Source: Acanthaster planci
Lineage: Eukaryota; Echinodermata; Asteroidea; Valvatida; Acanthasteridae
Assembly (NCBI RefSeq): GCF_001949145.1
Contig: NW_019091362.1
Location: 9,656,396-9,720,395, forward strand
Direction of reading: 5' to 3'
Length of the DNA: 64,000 bases
Shown here: positions 13,262 through 27,200 of the stretch, in pieces
How positions within the stretch are numbered: position 1 is the first letter of the stretch
Layout: each line of letters starts with the position of its first letter
Made by a program: the position numbers and the translations under genes
Notes under the pieces: model-generated
The model's input: only the letters and a program-made list of their open reading frames with translations
What the model was told of the DNA's origin: nothing
Databases searched by the model: none

Positions 13262-13406
13262 AGAGTACCAAAGTGAATACGTCACGCGCACAATTAGTGT
13301 GTAAAAGGCATTAGCGCGAGAACCACCGCGTGAACCAACACGCGCGCGTACTCCATTAGCGGCACTGCACTTTCTGGTTCACAGTCACGGCACACTTCGG
13401 TACTCT
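13262..13406. mobile_element. MITE family B, copy 1
   Basis: The 145-bp element has inverted ends AGAGTACCAAAGTG and CACTTCGGTACTCT. Inside are GTGTAAAAGGCATTAGC and GAGAACC..GTGAACCAAC blocks that recur in the copy at 20864-21018. Confidence 0.6.
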
Positions 13407-13409
13407 ATG

Positions 13410-14860
13410 GAGTACCGACCGAGTGAGTACATCAAAATAGAAGGATGGCCTTAGATGCCAGGGGTCAGACACCATGCAAGTGTAGATCAAATCTTTGTTC
13501 TGCTACCTGAAGTTCATGGCGTCTATGAAGATGTGAGCTGGGGGGGCAGGGCTTGCAAATGGTCTAGGCTAATACTAACTCTGGAACAAATTAAGCCAAA
13601 ACGGTGGGCTAAAAGCCAGAAAGTTTTGTGAAAGAAACGAAGCATTCCATTTAACACCCAACCTCTGACGATTGGTAATTTTATTCTTTTACGTTCCCCT
13701 TTACATTCAAGGTCATGCATTATTATCCAACAGATCTCACATACATCTTTCTCACATGCACTTAAAGTTGAAACCCCGCATATTTCAGCGAATGCTGTGA
13801 AACGCACGGCATTACTGATTATCAGAAAAACTAGGTATAAGCAATGAAATAAAACGAAAGCGGGAAATTTATATGATTGTAACGACCAGTAGGGCTCTGG
13901 ACTGCAGATTTTTGAGCCACTTCAGGGTGAGGGTATGGCTTGAAACTTTTCCCATCCCATGCACTTTGCGAGCGAAAATAAATAGTGGCATTCTCTTTCT
14001 AAAGTTGAGAGTTGTGGAACCGTTCGTGAATGACACAATCAAATGCAAGGTTGACTCCGAGAGGAGTTCAAGGAATCAATACGAGGTTGCAAAATGACTG
14101 AAGTGGATTTCCTATGCAAGTTGATAGTTTCCTCCATTTATGAAGCACAATTATAGAAAGAAATCCCTTGAGCACCATATCAGTACACCCAGACAGAAAT
14201 CTAAATCGAACACATTGAGCTGCAATGTTATTTGAATTTCGGGAGTTGCTTTAGAATGGCTGAATCTGACCCAAAGCCCCTCCGGCCACCTGTGCAGCAT
14301 GCAATCAGCATCCAGTCACCTCTCAGATGGCAAGCTCTAACCACGCCCACAGAAGGGACATAAATCAAGACTACAACAAAGAAAAAATCCTTCAGAATAA
14401 ATTGTTTGAAATCCAGCTATCCAATCACTGACGTCCTTCGGGTCACATGTGCTCCCCCATCCACAGCCTCTTTCAACTTTTGAATGTTGCCCAGTTATAA
14501 ATGATCCGAGAATACCGCTTATAAAGTTGAAGTGAAATGAAATGAGTCTGATTACAATAACTGATGCTGTGCACATTTACATAAAAATTATCAAACATGG
14601 TTAAGGAGGTATTTAGAAAAATGAGGTAAAACTCTGAAAATGGTACATACAAACCAGGCACATCCGTCACATACAGGTCGGTTTGGGTCCGACAGGCATT
14701 TGGCACCATTCAATATGACCACCTCAGTAAGTTCCTTTCACTTTACTGTTTTGTCTATACGATATACTTTTTGTCATGCTAATTCCTTTTTTCTGAAGAT
14801 GTCCGTATTTATACATATATAAAGTTTATTCACAAGTTAAGGCACTGAGAATTATCGTGT
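13410..14860. other. Intergenic DNA, nothing defined
   Basis: No exon, RNA gene or clear repeat was supported between the MITE ending at 13406 and the element starting at 14868. Confidence 0.4.
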
Positions 14861-14867
14861 CACCAAA

Positions 14868-15114
14868 GGGTAATTCCAGAACTTAGGGGGCCATTTTTAT
14901 TCGTGTCCCTGTCACATCTGACATATAATTTTTGTAAGTTCAGAACACATTTTGTAATTTCCAAGAGTGACGAATTAATGCAAATTACCTGCCAAACAAA
15001 TAGTAATAGTTTGAAATCAATTCCGGTGATATTTCCATGTCAAATAACAAAGGTCAGATATAACAGAGACACGAAAATGTCACACTTTTGGACCCCTAAT
15101 TTCTGGAATTACCC
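14868..15114. mobile_element. MITE family A, copy 1 (4-bp target duplication)
   Basis: The 247-bp element begins GGGTAATTCCAGAA and ends TTCTGGAATTACCC, perfect inverted ends. It is flanked by CAAA on both sides (14864-14867 and 15115-15118). Its interior matches the copy at 61045-61279 along its length, for example ACCTGCCAAACAAATAGTAA and CACACTTTTGGACCCCTA. It carries no coding capacity. Confidence 0.85.
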
Positions 15115-18100
15115 CAAAACAAATGCTGAGGTCACCATATCTTTCATTATCGTACAATGCAAGAAACAAACAAAATGAGGTAGTTTTTCTGTCATTCACT
15201 ATACAGGCATAGACCAATTACAACACTGGTGTTTGACAGTTACAATGATATAACCAGAGCTGTGGTCAAGCTACTGGGTGCCAGGGGTGGTGCACTAGGA
15301 ACCCAACAGCAGTGTTGTAGTCGAGGGCATCACAAGACCAGACACAAGACCAGTCATAAGTAACAGGGTGAACAATTACAAAGGAGTGCTTTGGTTGCAG
15401 TTCATAACCGGTGACTTGAATTCAGACTGGAGGGTCTTGCATTGGTCTTGTGATAGTCTTGTGGGGTTTTGCAATGGTCTTACCAGGTCTCAACTTCAAC
15501 ACTGGCCAACAACTGCCAACACCGAGAACACTGCTATGAACTCTGAGGACTATGGGTATTTGGACACAAGGCTTGACACGGATGAAGTTGAGTCCAAGTT
15601 GTTTGGCAAATGTACTTTGACATTTTCAGTACGTGTACATGTACATGTATATCTTTCGTCCCCAAAATTCTCAGAATCTAACTTGTTACCAAATTCCACA
15701 GAACTACAAAACTACGCTGGCTTGTTTTCAGGCTAACTTTCTCCTACAACACGTTTTACTTAATTAGTAAACCTGATGGACTAGAGAGGGGGCTTGATGA
15801 CATCTCTGGTTTAAATACATGTACAGGTGCATCAAACAGAATATCATGATCACGTTGAACACTACTACAAACTTACCAAAAATTATTCAAAGAATAATTT
15901 GAACATTATTCTTACATGCACCACTTCTTAATAAACATAAGCACTTCAATATTAAAAAAGGCATGCTTTAACCAAAACTGTGACATTACGAATAGTGTAA
16001 TTGGTCTTTAATGTGAGAGCCCCTACCAAAGCACAGCATGTGTACATGCAGTGCATTTGGAAACCAGGCATGTGGATGACACTCTCAGCAATAAAAATGC
16101 AAAAAATAGGTGAGTCGGTGAGCCTCCCCCCCCAACAGTCCCCTCGTTCATTTCAGCGCCTCACCAACTATCAAAGTTCAGAAGTCTGTCAGATACAGTC
16201 TATCCTACACATTCATAGAGAGGTACATGGCTTGAAAATGACTGACAGCTACGAAGCTGTAAAACATGCATCTTGGACAGGTTGCCATCCACAACACTGC
16301 AATGGATACTTCTCAGTGGGTCTTCAGATGTATGGTAATTTGGCTCAGCTCTGTGAAACGAACAGTATGAGTTTCGGGGGGGGGGGGTTTGGGAAGCACA
16401 GGACTACAGGAGGCAATCTGAAGTAACTGGAGAGGCACTTTGGTCCCCAACGAGTACCTCTGAGCCAAACCACAGAAACGTGTCATTGTCTAGTGCAGGA
16501 AACATCTGTGCTACGTCATGCTGTCGTTCTGGCACTCATACGCATACTTGTACAACAATGCCGTACATAACCGTGCATATTCCTGATTATAAACATGTTC
16601 ACAACTCTGCCTTAATTGTCCTGCTTAAATCCTCGCATGCTTCTTGTGTAAAAAAGATATCATTTCCTGTCAACTTGTGTGTTGTTTCTTCATCTTGACA
16701 CAGTACAATACGACACCACCATAACAAGAGACAGTGTATTCCAGCTTGTTGCGCAGCTCTTGGGGAATTTCACCAGAAACCCAATTATTAGATTCCTTAA
16801 CAGCAAAACATTCTGTACAAAATGGTTAAGAAAAAATCACTGTATTTAAACAGTGTATTTAAATTTGACTCATATTGGCAATTTAACTAAAACAATTAAC
16901 CAAACTAGAAACATAATTATTGTGAACATATTTGTTTGCTTTGCAGTAAAATTCCATGTGATGAATTTAAAAAATTTAAAAGTGTGCAGCCTGATCAATG
17001 TCTTCAAGAGACCATGCAATGTAACTATTTGACTACATCCCTCGAGAAAATGCACCTCTGTGTTGCAACTCACCTGATTAACAATTTATGTTTTGGTATT
17101 TCAACAGGTATTTGAGATCCTTTTAAGTTTTTATGCTTATGCAAATTTCAATATTAATGAGCAATAATGTGACATCACCCCAACCTCAATGTTGCACTGA
17201 TTTGTGCAGAGAAACTGCTGGAGTTTTTTATCTTATGCTGACAAAACTTTAAGTTTCTTTGGCGATGTATTGTTGGTTAAGTACGTGGCAATATTAGCCA
17301 ACAAGTAACTTTTCTTTAAAATTTTTGAATTCAAAATTTGAACATAACAACATTTAATTGAGCAGCGTCTTCCCTGATTTATATCACAGCAACAGCGCCC
17401 TCACTTGTCCACAAAATGCGCTTAACCCCAAACAGATGTCGACCAGTTTTCATACACTGAAGAATGGTATAGAGATGCACAAAAATGTGTCTGAAACAAC
17501 ATTCACTGCAGGGACCCTGTCAGACAGGTTCTGAATCCTCAACACCCAATTTTCAAGCTCACCGAAATAAGCTGCAGCACCTGTGAAGGCTCTAATGGGT
17601 TTCATGCATGAACGTCATTTAGTTAGTTAGTCAGTTAGTCAATCAGTGTCCAGTGAGGACGCCGAGAAAATGTCTGGTTCAACTAAGAGGGGCTGAACCA
17701 AACACACACATTTATGTGAAGTAGCCGTAGCCAGTCGCTGAAAACGGCTTTATCTTGGACAAACATGTGATGGCCGTACAGCTATGAATATTTTTCACAT
17801 GTTCAGAACTCAAGCCTACATGTACGCAAAGGTCACAGAGAAACACTGAACTCAACCCATCTGTGTAAGTTAATGCATAAAACTGCTGCATAAATGAGGA
17901 CTGCGCTTGACAGTTCAGCGCAAGAGAAATGCACATCGCCCTAACAGTCCCAAATCTTCCCATTTCAATATGATCTTACATACACCCTAGCCCTCAACAA
18001 TCAGTCTCATTGCTGGGGGAAGGAGTTGTGCGCAAAGTCCATGGTAGTGAACCACTACTATTTCAATATTGCATTCTAATTACATTTCAATAATGTAACA

Positions 18101-18278
18101 CTGTTAATACTGTTCTAAAATGTTCAACGGAAGTTCTTTAGAATTAAACTTACAAAATGGCAATGTTTCATAGAGTGGTCCTCATTACAGTAGTCTGGTA
18201 CTGTACATGATAACCACTTCCCTGAATTCAAACAAAACAATGAAACAAAACATGATCCAATGTTGGCGATTGGGGCTG
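15115..18278. other. Intergenic DNA and probable TIGAR 3' region
   Basis: No coding exon is supported. TACATGTA-type words are frequent (for example 15640-15660), and one copy of a CCCTAACAGTCC-type short repeat lies at 17938-17998. The TIGAR 3' UTR should occupy the right end (reading leftward from 18278), but I found no convincing poly(A) hexamer. Confidence 0.4.
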
Positions 18279-21200
18279 CTACGGTTGATGCAGGTGATCT
18301 ATCTGGTGGATAGTCAGGCACTCCATCTTGGGGAAGCCGTCCAGGAGATCCACCTGAAACCTGGACATGCCTGTGTTGAAGGTGACCCGGTTGGCCAGGT
18401 TCTGGCCCTTTGGCACAAAGCAATTGAGGTCCTCGATGAAGTACCGCATCATCTCTCGGAGCAGGACGCCGTGGGCCACCACCAGCACGTCAGCCACCAT
18501 GCCGTCCAGCTCGGCGTCCCCGTCCAGATCGTCCTCCGTGTCCTGACTGCCCAGGCTGCCTTCCGAGCTGGAGACCTCGATCGTGCCCTCCTCCGGCCCA
18601 GCCCCACCCCTGCGCATAGAGGACTGCGACAGTGTCACATTGGGAGCATATTGATTGCTGAGGGGCGAGCGTCTGTGGTAGTGCGGACTCCGTGCTCCGC
18701 TCTGCTGGGGCCTGGGAGGGTGGCAAGCTTGGACTTCGGCTGTAAGGGCCTCCGAGGTTGGTTGCCTGTCGCCACGGTCCCCCGCCTCCTCCTCATCGCT
18801 GCCTGGCTGCGACAAGGGACCAACTGTGAACTCCACTGGTGGGATGTCGACCTCATTGGAAGCACTCACCTCCGATGAGGCCAGGGAAGACTTTGGATGA
18901 GCTGTCTGGGCATCTTCTGGTGAGTTTGAACCTTCCTCAGAATTAAGCAGCTTTTTGGCCACTGCACATTTCTTGGGGGCGCTCTGAAGTGCACCACCTT
19001 CTAGGAAGTCATCACAAAGCTCTTTGAAAAATGAAACGGCCCGTTTCCTGACCTAGGAAGCAATGATTGATTTGCTATCAGAATGTGAGAGATGGTTTAT
19101 TTAAAGCAGTGTTACATGAAGTCTGAACTAAAAAGAACACACCTACTCTCATCCTGTCTTCTTCTCCTATCTGAACATATAAATGAGAGTCTACTTGGGG
19201 ATGTTGAGTCGCCAATTTGCAGAATGAGTTTTAAGTCTGAGTTCTTACAACTCAGCTTAATGACCGTGTATTGGATTTGCAAGATCTCAAAAACAGGACT
19301 GTCAAATTATCTTCAAATTTCTTAGTGTACAGTACGTACTTAGTACTGTCAGACAATCTGTGAAATCTTACCACCAGGAATGCTTTCGAGAAAAGAGAAA
19401 TTTCATTCTTTTTTCCAAAGATCGTCCGGATGGACAATCTTTGGCAAATACAATTTGTTCAATTCGTGTTGGAAGATTCTATATTAACGGGTCATGTACA
19501 AACCGCCAACACACCATCAGTATGCCTAAACTACATTGTTAACTAATAAAATAAATATATATCAATAACTAAAAGCCTAAAAGAGAATTTGGACTGGTTT
19601 GAAATTTGAGTTCCTTTATGAAACTGCAGAAGTTCACATGAAAATATCATTGTGAGGTAACCACTTAAGATAATGGTATGGTCCAAATAGATCACGGCCA
19701 CTCCTTCAGAGCTCTCCGATTTTCTCGAACAAAGCTTCCATTTTCGAGACATTTAGCTTTCCATTTTTCTAATCACAGTAACTCTTATGCCCCAAATGCA
19801 AGGATAGTTGCCACATTTGTTGATTTATAGTGTTTATGATGGGAACTGACGGTGTGTAGAGGCTATTTGTCCGACGTGGAAGGCTACATGAGAAGATAGA
19901 ACAAATCAGTCAATTGTGCATGTGCACATGTATCAGTACATGTACATCGTACGTTTTGGTTGCACAATGACTGTGGTCACTGCAGTCAACTCACTGCACG
20001 ATGACATGGTGTTTATTCGACAAAATTTTCAGCATTGCATTGCTGAAGAGGAAACACAAACTTGAAGGTAAAGTTTGCAAACCACTATCGCTGCTCAATG
20101 TCATGGAAAAAATGTATTTTTGAAGGCTATAGTTGGTCTCCAGATCAACTTCGCCTGTGCACTATCGTGGTACTTAGGAGCGTCCAGTGGCCCATGGAGT
20201 TTTGTGAGACAAATTACACAAGATGGGCTTCAAGTGTTAAAAATGAACAGCGCTTTTCTCACTTTTCCTCAAGGCAGTGAACTCAAAAAATGAAACGGGT
20301 CCTTGAAATGATACACAAACTAAATCACAAAACACAAAATTGGCAAATGTTGACAAATTGCCATACATGCAAATCTTGTACACTGCCTTGAAGTCCAACA
20401 TGATTTTGAAAGTGACCAAAACTTATGCATCTGTAATACAAAAGCCACTTTGTTCCATCTAGTTGATCCATTTTGTGTCTGTGTCTTGGCCAAATACGAG
20501 AGGACATAACACTTCAGTCTGATTTTAAGCTTACGAATGGCGGCTTTATGCAAAACTTATTTGTGATAATTGGACAGAGTAAACAACAGCATTAAACGCA
20601 TGCTAATATGGAGTAATGGTCATTACACTGCTATGCAGAAAGTGTTGCTTAAAAAAATAAAGTGTTAAGCAAACACTGACCGGGAACCATTCACTGCAGA
20701 TGAGCAATTTGATGCACTGATTTTCCATTTTCAACAACCAAAGTTGGTCTAAGCTAGACAAGTTTTGTAAGCTGATTAGAGGTGTCAGCTCATGTATCAT
20801 GGAGTCAATGGCAGTCAATGTAAAACCCCTATCCCCTCCCTCCAAAAAGATCTGAACAGTGTATGTACCAAAGTGAACATGACACCTGCACGACTACGAT
20901 TACGTGTGTAAAAGACATTAGCACGAGAACCGGTGAAGGAACCAGCACCCGTGCATATTTCATTCATTTACACTACACTTTTGACTTCCAAGTCAAAATG
21001 ACGTCATGCTTTGGTACATTAGTAATGCAAATTGGCATTGGGGGATTTGTGTATCAAATCTGAGTCGTAATAACCTGATCCCATGGCAAGCTCTTGCAAT
21101 CAACCGACATGCGTTGCATGGCTCAAACAGAGATCCAATGAAACTGAATTGAGTCCTCCACTGAATAAGGTCAGTGACGGGAATTCTGCTTACTTGATCG

Positions 21201-24200
21201 ATTGTCTCCCCGCCCTCGGGGGTAAACTGTTTGTGTTGTTTGCCCTTCTTGGCGTGTCCCTGGTATTCCTTCACTGGTATCCCTTCCAGACGTCCATAGC
21301 CCTAACAGTCGGAGTGGAAAGTATTCACAGTATGTTGAATGTATCAAACCATACTTGCTGAATTTCACGCACATCAGACCATGCTAACGGTGTCTCCCCT
21401 ACTGGTCAGACAAAAGCTGCAGATACAACAGCGAGTCTGAGTTTGCTCATTGACGTCATCATGGCAATAACTCACCCAGTCTCACTGTTAGAAATCAAAC
21501 TATGTGCTTGGCCAGCCATCGATGAATTTCCACTCAAAGAGTTCCAAGGACTCTCAAATAATTACAAATATGTCTACTACAAAGCTGCCAATGACACGCT
21601 TTGTACAGGCAACGTGTAAACCACTGTAGCTTACTGGGGTACAAGTGGAACTGTTCATCTCACCCTTTCTCGTAACCTCTGATCTGTGATGACCTGTGGC
21701 CTGTCCACTGCTCCGTGATCCACAATGGCCTGAGCAGTCTGAAACAACGTCACAGACCATGTCTCATTTGTGATTTAATGATACACATACAACAGGGACA
21801 CTCGTTCCACTGTCGGAAATCACAAACTTGAAAAGTGAGCAGAACATCTAAACATGTACATGTAGTTACCCAGCGCCATAGCCTGGCAGGGGAGGGCGGA
21901 AAAGGGGTGAATGAAGGTAAGAGGTGTATGTAGGAGAGTTTGTTTCTGCATTCAATTGGGGACCCTTAACAATAGACGACAATAAGGTCCCCGATTGACA
22001 GAGGGTACCCGATTGACAACTGTGTACAAAACATATGGGTGGTCTTCTAAAAAAGTTAGAGTACAAACAAAAGAGGAACAATAGGGGGTCCCCAGTTGCA
22101 GGCAAATACACACTTGTGTGTGGTTAGGTGGATTTACCCCCAATATTTAGTCATACGTGCCCTTTTCATCCCCAAATATTTTGTGACAAGAGCCCTTGTT
22201 TCAAGCATGGACCATTTACCCTAATTAAGTGCCCCTTCTACCTTAAACACTTCACCATGAGTACCCTGATTAGCCACAATTATAAAGTGCACAGCCCCAA
22301 ATTTGTCCACAAGAAGTCCAGTGGCAGCCTACCTCTCTGGCCCTCTGCAAGTCACTAGCAAAGATCTTGGTGAAGCGGTGCTGCTCCAGTGCCTTGGCCA
22401 GTAGCCATATCTGCTTTCTCCCCTCTTCAGACAATGGTACATCCATTTGACCTTAATGAAAGAGGGGTCAGAAGATTGGGCACAGGGAAGCAAGAAAAAA
22501 ACAACTGAGGAAAACTCATTACTACTGTACATGCTAGCTAGTGAAAGAATTTAACATTCGTCTACTTAACTATAATTGCAGCACAAAAACTGTGTTTGAG
22601 GTTTGTTTAAATTGTGCTTATCAACATTTCAACCTGCCCATATGACTTCAAGAAATGGTACATGCCACTCATGATGGTAAATGTGCACGTATTCATTCTT
22701 TGGTTGTTAACAGCATTAAAATTGCTTGGGGGGAAAAGATGTACCATAGCTGATGTCCCCTGATGCGGTACACTTTGACTATTCCTGCAAGTCTTTCAAG
22801 GAGTAATAAGCAAGACACTTGTCTTGGTCACTGAACTCAAAATTTATGAATAGATATTTTCTGAACGTCCCTTGCACATGTGGGGGGAAAAGCAGGTCTA
22901 TCTTGGTAACAATCCTCTTTGAAATATTACCTTGGATGATGCCATCTTGGTTATATATTGTCTGGCCACTGTGAACGTGAAACAGAATGTAAAAATCATC
23001 TTGGAAATGAACTAGTGAAGATTAAAACCCAAAGGCAATTGAACTATTAGAACTTTTTTTTACTAAGAGCTGCACTTGCAAAGTATTAACACATACATGT
23101 ACAGTGTAAAATGTGCAAATGTACGTCCAGAAACACCAATCTTCTCTCAATCCTGTCTTAAAGTATGTGTACCAATAGATAATGTTGATTTTGAAACAAA
23201 TCATAAGTAACACTTGGTTGCTATATCTGAACTCTTTTGTGAGTAAACACAGTATAGGCTTTTTCTTTTTCTTTTGGGGGTTTACACAGGGTTAAACACT
23301 AGTGATGATTCACACTTGAAAATTTTCACCCCTGCGACGACCCTACATCAATCCCAAGACTGATTTCAACTCGGGTTGAACTCAACCCTGCTCCAGACCA
23401 GGGTCGAGAATGTTCAACCGGGTTGAACTCACCCCGATAAGTTCAATTCACAGTGTGAAACAACACCGGCGTTGAACGCAGGATCGAAAAACCAAATTTG
23501 AAACCCAGGGTGGTCATGGGTTCACCCAGTGTTGAGTTCAAACTGGCTGTAATGTGAAAAGGTCTCAGGCAAACCCCGCCTGTTTGAATGAATCTGGCTA
23601 TTTATTGTAAAATTACCAGGAGCAGCAGCTTATTAAGTAAGAAGATCCTTCACCCACCAAAGGCCTTGTCTGCTGCTCCCTGGGGTCCGGGCCAGGCAGG
23701 AGCTGTAGCTGTGCCCTTGAGTGTCTGGCAGCCTTATTTCATTCATAATTTCTGTCCCCACCACCAATAATTACGGAGTGACTTGGTAATCCCGCCAAGT
23801 CACTACTGGCAATTTGTCAGCAATTAACGGCGGTGGACAAAACTGCAAGTCACCAGGATTAAAAGGACGGGACTCCATAATCTACGTGTGTGCTAGTATT
23901 AATTTGCTTTCTAAAAAGACAAACTTCAGTTGACAACCTGTCTTAACTATACTCATGAAGTCTGAAACTTTGAAAACTCAAAATATGCCAAAATGTCCTA
24001 AGAAAGAACAAAAGTGTGTGCTAGGTTTGTAGTTTTCTTTATCAATTAGAAAGTTTTGCTCTTTTAATGTACCGGTATATACATATACTTTTACATAGAA
24101 ATGCCAACAAACTTCAATAAAGGTCAGACGACATTTTAAAAGGTAATTATATGCAGTTACATGCAAGTTTTGGTTTTTTAAAATCAAATTCTGAAACAAA

Positions 24201-27200
24201 AATGTTTAGTAAGGTGCTGAACCTTGTTCCTGGAGAAAAATATTTAAAGATCAACTAAACCATTCAGGGCAACTATATTAAGGTGAACAAAGAGATTGAC
24301 TTCAATGGAATTCTAACCCACATCCTCCTGTACACCACGCAGGTACCTCTGCTGGGTTTGTAGCTCTATGGCTCTACCAACAGAGCAAATTCAGAACTCT
24401 GTTGGTGGTTAGTACCAGGGTTTCTCCACCGGGTGGCAATGAGGATGAGTTGGCTAAAACAACAAAAAAGGAAGTGTGCACAGCCAATGAAAGATTACTT
24501 ACAGTGCTGTCAGGATTGAGTATAATCTGGATCTACATGGTACAGGTACAACTAGAAAGAGTCTTAAGGCAAAAGCCGTTAAAGACCAATTTACAAAACT
24601 GCAGAAACCCATCCATTTTTTTAACTGCACAAATTAAATAATTCTCTTTTGAATCCAAAGTTTACAGAAATCTCAAGATTTTATGGAACGAACAGCCCCC
24701 ACTGGTTGACAAAGCAACAGGCTCTGTGCCTTTTACAATGCACTACTAGTACATGTACAAGTAAGCTGATTTTCTCTGAAGGTGCAAAATGGACTTATCT
24801 GTTCTTGGGTCTTCACGATTCATGGACTCTCAAGCCAAGTGTGTACTAAGTGATCAAACATTGCATCATTTGGCCTTCCTTGGTTTTCAAGGTGTGAAAT
24901 ATTCCACAAAACACTTTATTTGAATTTGAAAAAAAGGGATTGACCAGAAAAGGCTGAGACAGTCAGGTTTGAAGGTTTGGAAAACACTTTTTTTCCAAAA
25001 TGGCATGGTGGCTCTCTTGGGGAAGAATGTACATACATGTACATATAAGTTTGGTGGCATGGTGGCTCTCTTGGGGAAGAATATACATACATGTACATGT
25101 AAGTTTGGGCGTGAGAATGAAAGACCTGGCAGTTTAAAAGCCTTGATCAATCCTGGGCTGTGTTTTTCTCCAGATTGTCGTGCATCCACTACACTGCTTC
25201 CTTTCATAAGACGCAAATGTGACCTTTTCTTTCCCAGAAAAATGAAAACAAACTTTGGGGGGGGGATTTCACACTTGGTCCCAGGGGATGACCAATGTCC
25301 GCCTGACCTTCAACATGTCTCAGTACAGTCTGGCCACACAGAGTGCGTTCACATCCACTGATGTGATGACCTTCGGAGTCTCTTGCTTGACAGGGGAGGT
25401 TTCACAGCCAGAGTGATGCAACACTTGAATTTAATATTCCTGCTGAAAGTCAGCATGTCACAACATCCTTGAAAGACTGTGTGTGGGGAGAGTGCAACAC
25501 TTGTACATTCAAATCTTGAAGTTTACATCTAACATTTGCATCAAAGGTTTTGGGATCTTAAGTCAGCTCTTCAGTTGGCACCACTTTATGTAAAATTCTG
25601 GGGCGATTTCATCAAACCTACAAATTTAAACATGCATTAAGTATGTATATGTACCGTACACCGTACATGTACATATGTACACTTTGCATGCAATGTTGCC
25701 TATCCAGTTTATTATTACTACTTAGGGGCTATTTTTTTTCCATGGATGGACACACTGTGCAGCAGGTTTGTGGGCCAGTATGAAGTTTACCACACCACCT
25801 GCCCATATTGTCTGATTGGATGGTTGACATATAGTGCACTGCACATGTCAGCAGCCCCATGGGGGGATGCCATTTGCACAAAAGCCAGGTGTGCCTCATC
25901 ACAGGCTCCACACTTTTTTCTCAACATCAATCAATCAATCATCATTTTCAAGTTAATCACCATGAAACCGTTGACAAATTATTGTCCAGTCCTATAATGC
26001 AAGTGCGTTGGTCACTCAACAGTGGTTTTGAAATGAAAAAGCAGGGCTTGATGACTGATGAAGAGGGTGTCGGTAGTCTGGAAAGCCTGAAAACTAGTCA
26101 TGGTCATAACACTTGCAGTCTCATGAGAAAACTTGCGGGGTTTCTATCCCAGTTTTCTGAATTTGTGTGGTTCAGCTACAACTTTTTTTGCCAATGTCAA
26201 AACAGTGAACCTGTGGAACTACTGTGCTAGAAATTTCAAGCAATAAACTACATGTACATGTACTGAAGTTAAAGGGGGTGGGCCGTGCATCAACACATAA
26301 AACAAACATACATATAATGAGAAAAGACATCTGCATAATTTCAAAATGCACAGAAATATGTTAAAAATTATAGTTTTCACGACCTTATTTCACTCCCTTC
26401 TAGGAGCAAAAGCTAAACAACAGCCGTCGGGTACTGAAATTTGTCTGAAGAAATTCCCAAGAATCATGACGTCATAGGACGGAGTCCTTTGTCTTGTGAC
26501 TGCTTACTGTCATGCAACAACGTGTCAACATACTGTACGATGTTCGTAATGCTGTAGCATTAGCATGTGACATCGTGTCAGAGTCAAGCGAGGATAATTC
26601 CAGCATTGATGCCTTTTCCGATCAGGGGTCAGTTGTCAAGTTTGTCTTATTCATTTGCCGAAGAAGGTGACACTGAAGGAGCTGACGAGGCACAAGAAAT
26701 TTTGCCTTATCCAATTCAAACCAGAATATAGTCAGGAAGAGATTTTGCAACTTGAGGCTGTTGGCCACGGTCACGGCAGCGATCAACAACAAAACGCTGA
26801 CTAATTTTGGATTTTTGCCCTGCCTGACACGTATTACAACACTGTATACTCAGTGTTTGCCCCCGAAGGCTTGTGAGAAAACCCACAAGCGTACTTGGGT
26901 GGGACTCGAACCCACGACCTCCTGCTTACTAGTGCAGACGGCTTGACCACTCGACCACCGAGCTTGCCGATGGCGGCTGGCTGGTTCGAGTCAGATGTAG
27001 CGGCGGGTACCAGGAACAAGTATTTTCAAGGATGGAAGGATGGCAAGCTCAGTGGTCTCTGGCGCAAATCCATCCTCAGACAAACACTGACTGGTAAAGA
27101 TTAAACTTATTGTTTACTAGACAATTAAAAACTATCATACATGTATAAAGTCAATTTAACCCTACATGGCCTATCCCCTTTAACATTTTATAAATGACAT

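Noticed and set aside
18207-18878. Long plus-strand frame (223 codons) opposite TIGAR exon 6
   Set aside because: It is the antisense shadow of the GC-rich TIGAR exon, whose minus frame carries the catalytic VLVVAHG and joins five other exons in phase.
26891-26972. Functional tRNA gene
   Set aside because: The acceptor stem does not pair and the anticodon loop has eight bases, so a SINE body is more likely than a working tRNA.
26834-27019. Short minus-strand frame over the SINE
   Set aside because: It is a translation of the tRNA-like body and has no protein meaning.
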